Below are positions 62,389-64,000 of a DNA stretch of 64,000 nt, in pieces. The stretch is from NCBI RefSeq assembly GCF_027942865.1, contig NC_134519.1, positions 20,184,248-20,248,247 of the forward strand, in the 5' to 3' direction. A program made the position numbers and the translations under genes. The DNA comes from Odontesthes bonariensis (Eukaryota > Chordata > Actinopteri > Atheriniformes > Atherinopsidae). The notes beneath the pieces were generated by a model. The model was not told the DNA's origin. It saw only the letters and a program-made list of their open reading frames with translations, and did not search any database. Positions within the stretch are counted from its first letter, which is position 1. Each line of letters opens with the position of its first letter.

Positions 62389-64000
62389 ATGGCTTCTGTC
62401 TGTCCATTCTGCTATAAAGGCCTGGAGTGCTGCAATGACAGTATTTATTTTGTAAGGGGCCTTATACACAGAGCTGACATTTGGCTGTCCGGCACATCTA
62501 GAGGGTCGGTGTCCAACGTCTTAGTCTTTCTAATATTTTCAGCCTGTGCGGACTGTCGGCATCACTTTCCTGCCGATACGTGTTGAATATGATTCAAATC
62601 TGTCCCTGAGAGAGATCATCGTGATTGTCTGTTCATTGTAGTAAGAGTAAATCAGCCCTCACTTTTGAAGTCACAGTTTTCGCAAAAATTTGGCCGTTTG
62701 GGGGCGAAGAAATGTAAAGACCAGTGGAAAAATCAGAAGAGGCCAGCTCTGTATGACATTACAAAGAAAAACACAAAGCAAAACTTGCTATGCTTTTATG
62801 CTTTTATGGTTTTCCTTATTCTATAATGTACGTACCGCTCTCCTCTGCATTAGCGAGCAATGCTTCGTGCAGCTGATGATTGTACATGCTGACCAGCACT
62901 TAGAAGTTGCCTTTGCTGTGTGTTCATGAGACCTTTTTGTTTTTAATTTGTTCAGACTCCTTTGCAAGGAGACACAGCAGAAGGGCGCCTCTCATCGCTC
63001 CTAAGTTTTCACGACGATTTGATGTTTAAGAGCCCTGAGTCTCCGGAAAGGAGCCCGTCATCTCTTAGTACCGGAAATCTATATCCATCTGTATGTTGAC
63101 ACAATTCTGTCTCAAAGGTCTATGGAGGATCTCAAGGCTCGCTTTTCACTCTAACATACACCGTCAGCTCTGAGATTTCCACCTCCTTTAATTTCTTAGT
63201 GTGTACATCTTCAGCATCTCCTCCTGCTTCCTCTCTGGGGTCGTCCTCTCTCACCCGACAGGCAAGCAGAGGAGGAAACAGTTATTTTAAACCGGTGCTG
63301 ATAGATACGACTTGTGGTCCGTTGTCCATCAGCCAGAGTAAAAGATTGAATCCGTCTGAAGTTGGGGCTCAAGGGTCAGTTATTTGAGGTCACCTTGTTA
63401 AGTTTTTCTTTTGTCATCTTGTGTAGGAGCCTGCGGATTACACTGAAGTTGTCGGTCAGCGTGATCCACTCGAAGCATACGATGGGGTCAAATTCCTGCT
63501 CTGAAGAATCGAGGCCGACTTCAACGAGTACATGAAACCCATTTTCTCCAAAGTTACGCTCAGTGATGCATTTCCCGTCACACTGTGTTTTTCTAATTTA
63601 CTTTGCAGGCTCTCAAAAAAGCCCCGTCCCAAGTGGAGCCTCATCTGTGTGTAGCGCGACGCAGCCAAAAGACGCGAATACCTATTTGATCAAGGAAAAG
63701 TATGTTTTTCTTTACTTTTAGACACTTTTTTTTTTTTTTTTTTTTTCACCTTAGCATGACGTTTTTAACATTCAATCTAAACGGACTGTCTTTTTAGAGC
63801 TGCACTGTTAAAGACAAAAGGCAATTTTCCTGTGAACGAAAAGCGCCTCCTCCGGGTGTTCAGCCGCAGATGTCCGTCGTGCGGAGAGAAACTCAAGATG
63901 CACAAGGTCACTCGTGGCGTAGTCGTCATCTTGAACCAGCTGTGCCTTCAGTGTGACTATACGTACCAGTGGAAAAGCCAGGTCCATGGAGGCGTCCCAG
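62389..64000 (+). CDS. Zinc-ribbon protein of unknown function, 5' part (truncated by window)
   Basis: Probable exons: 62389-62451 (ATG in AAATGG context; MASVCPFCYKGLECC), 62956-63090, an uncertain exon between 63190 and 63535, 63609-63699 and 63798-64000 onward. The last two are joined in phase. The last holds a Cys4 ribbon, CPSC then CLQC 29 residues later, followed by YTYQWKSQVHGGVP; the middle is Ser/Pro-rich and probably disordered. The ribbon followed by W-[KR]-S recalls the N-terminal part of an uncharacterised multi-copy fish protein family whose C-terminal part, from memory, looks like a DDE-type transposase core (the part beyond the window). For the middle, two routes keep the frame: 63427-63454 alone, or a Ser-rich exon ending at 63383 plus 63427-63533. 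I do not know its function. Confidence 0.5.

Overview
The window is vertebrate nuclear DNA, almost certainly from a ray-finned (teleost, probably percomorph) fish. Genes are split into short exons with GT-AG introns, AT-rich non-coding DNA carries many (TG)n/(AC)n runs, and the repeat remnants (L2-type LINE, Tc1-like transposon, tRNA-derived SINE) are of kinds common in fish. All exon models were read by hand from splice signals, reading phase and remembered vertebrate family sequences; no alignment was run.

Layout, all confident genes on the + strand: (1) 189-7181, 3' part of a KIF1A-type kinesin (747 residues, ending in a PH domain), followed by a long 3' UTR. (2) 14404-18080, an espin-like (ESPNL) gene for the C-terminal half of the family only; no ankyrin-repeat exons are seen upstream. 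A tRNA-derived SINE sits in one of its introns. (3) 19301-24755, a complete eight-exon RAB6 gene (208 residues, RAB6B-like) whose last intron has textbook U12 (minor spliceosome) signals. (4) 27113-31930, a complete 13-exon AIRE gene (about 500 residues: HSR/CARD, basic patch, SAND-like stretch, two PHD fingers). (5) 31931-48380, about 16 kb without a confident gene, holding an unidentified LINE fragment, an L2 LINE 3' end, a Tc1-like remnant and microsatellites. (6) about 48380-56340, AMOTL2 (non-coding first exon, 10 coding exons, 700 residues, C-terminal PDZ ligand), with a tandem TEAD-type double site at its 5' end. (7) 56340-61680, no gene seen. (8) 61680-64000, 5' part of a gene with a Cys4 zinc ribbon that recalls an uncharacterised fish family with a transposase-like core; it runs off the window.

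The genes do not form one pathway. Their order puts next to each other genes that lie on different human chromosomes (from memory: KIF1A and ESPNL on 2q37, RAB6B and AMOTL2 on 3q22, AIRE on 21q22). The observations most worth checking are the U12 intron in rab6b, the paired TEAD motif at amotl2, the ankyrin-less espin-like gene with an exon open in two frames, and the zinc-ribbon gene at the right edge.
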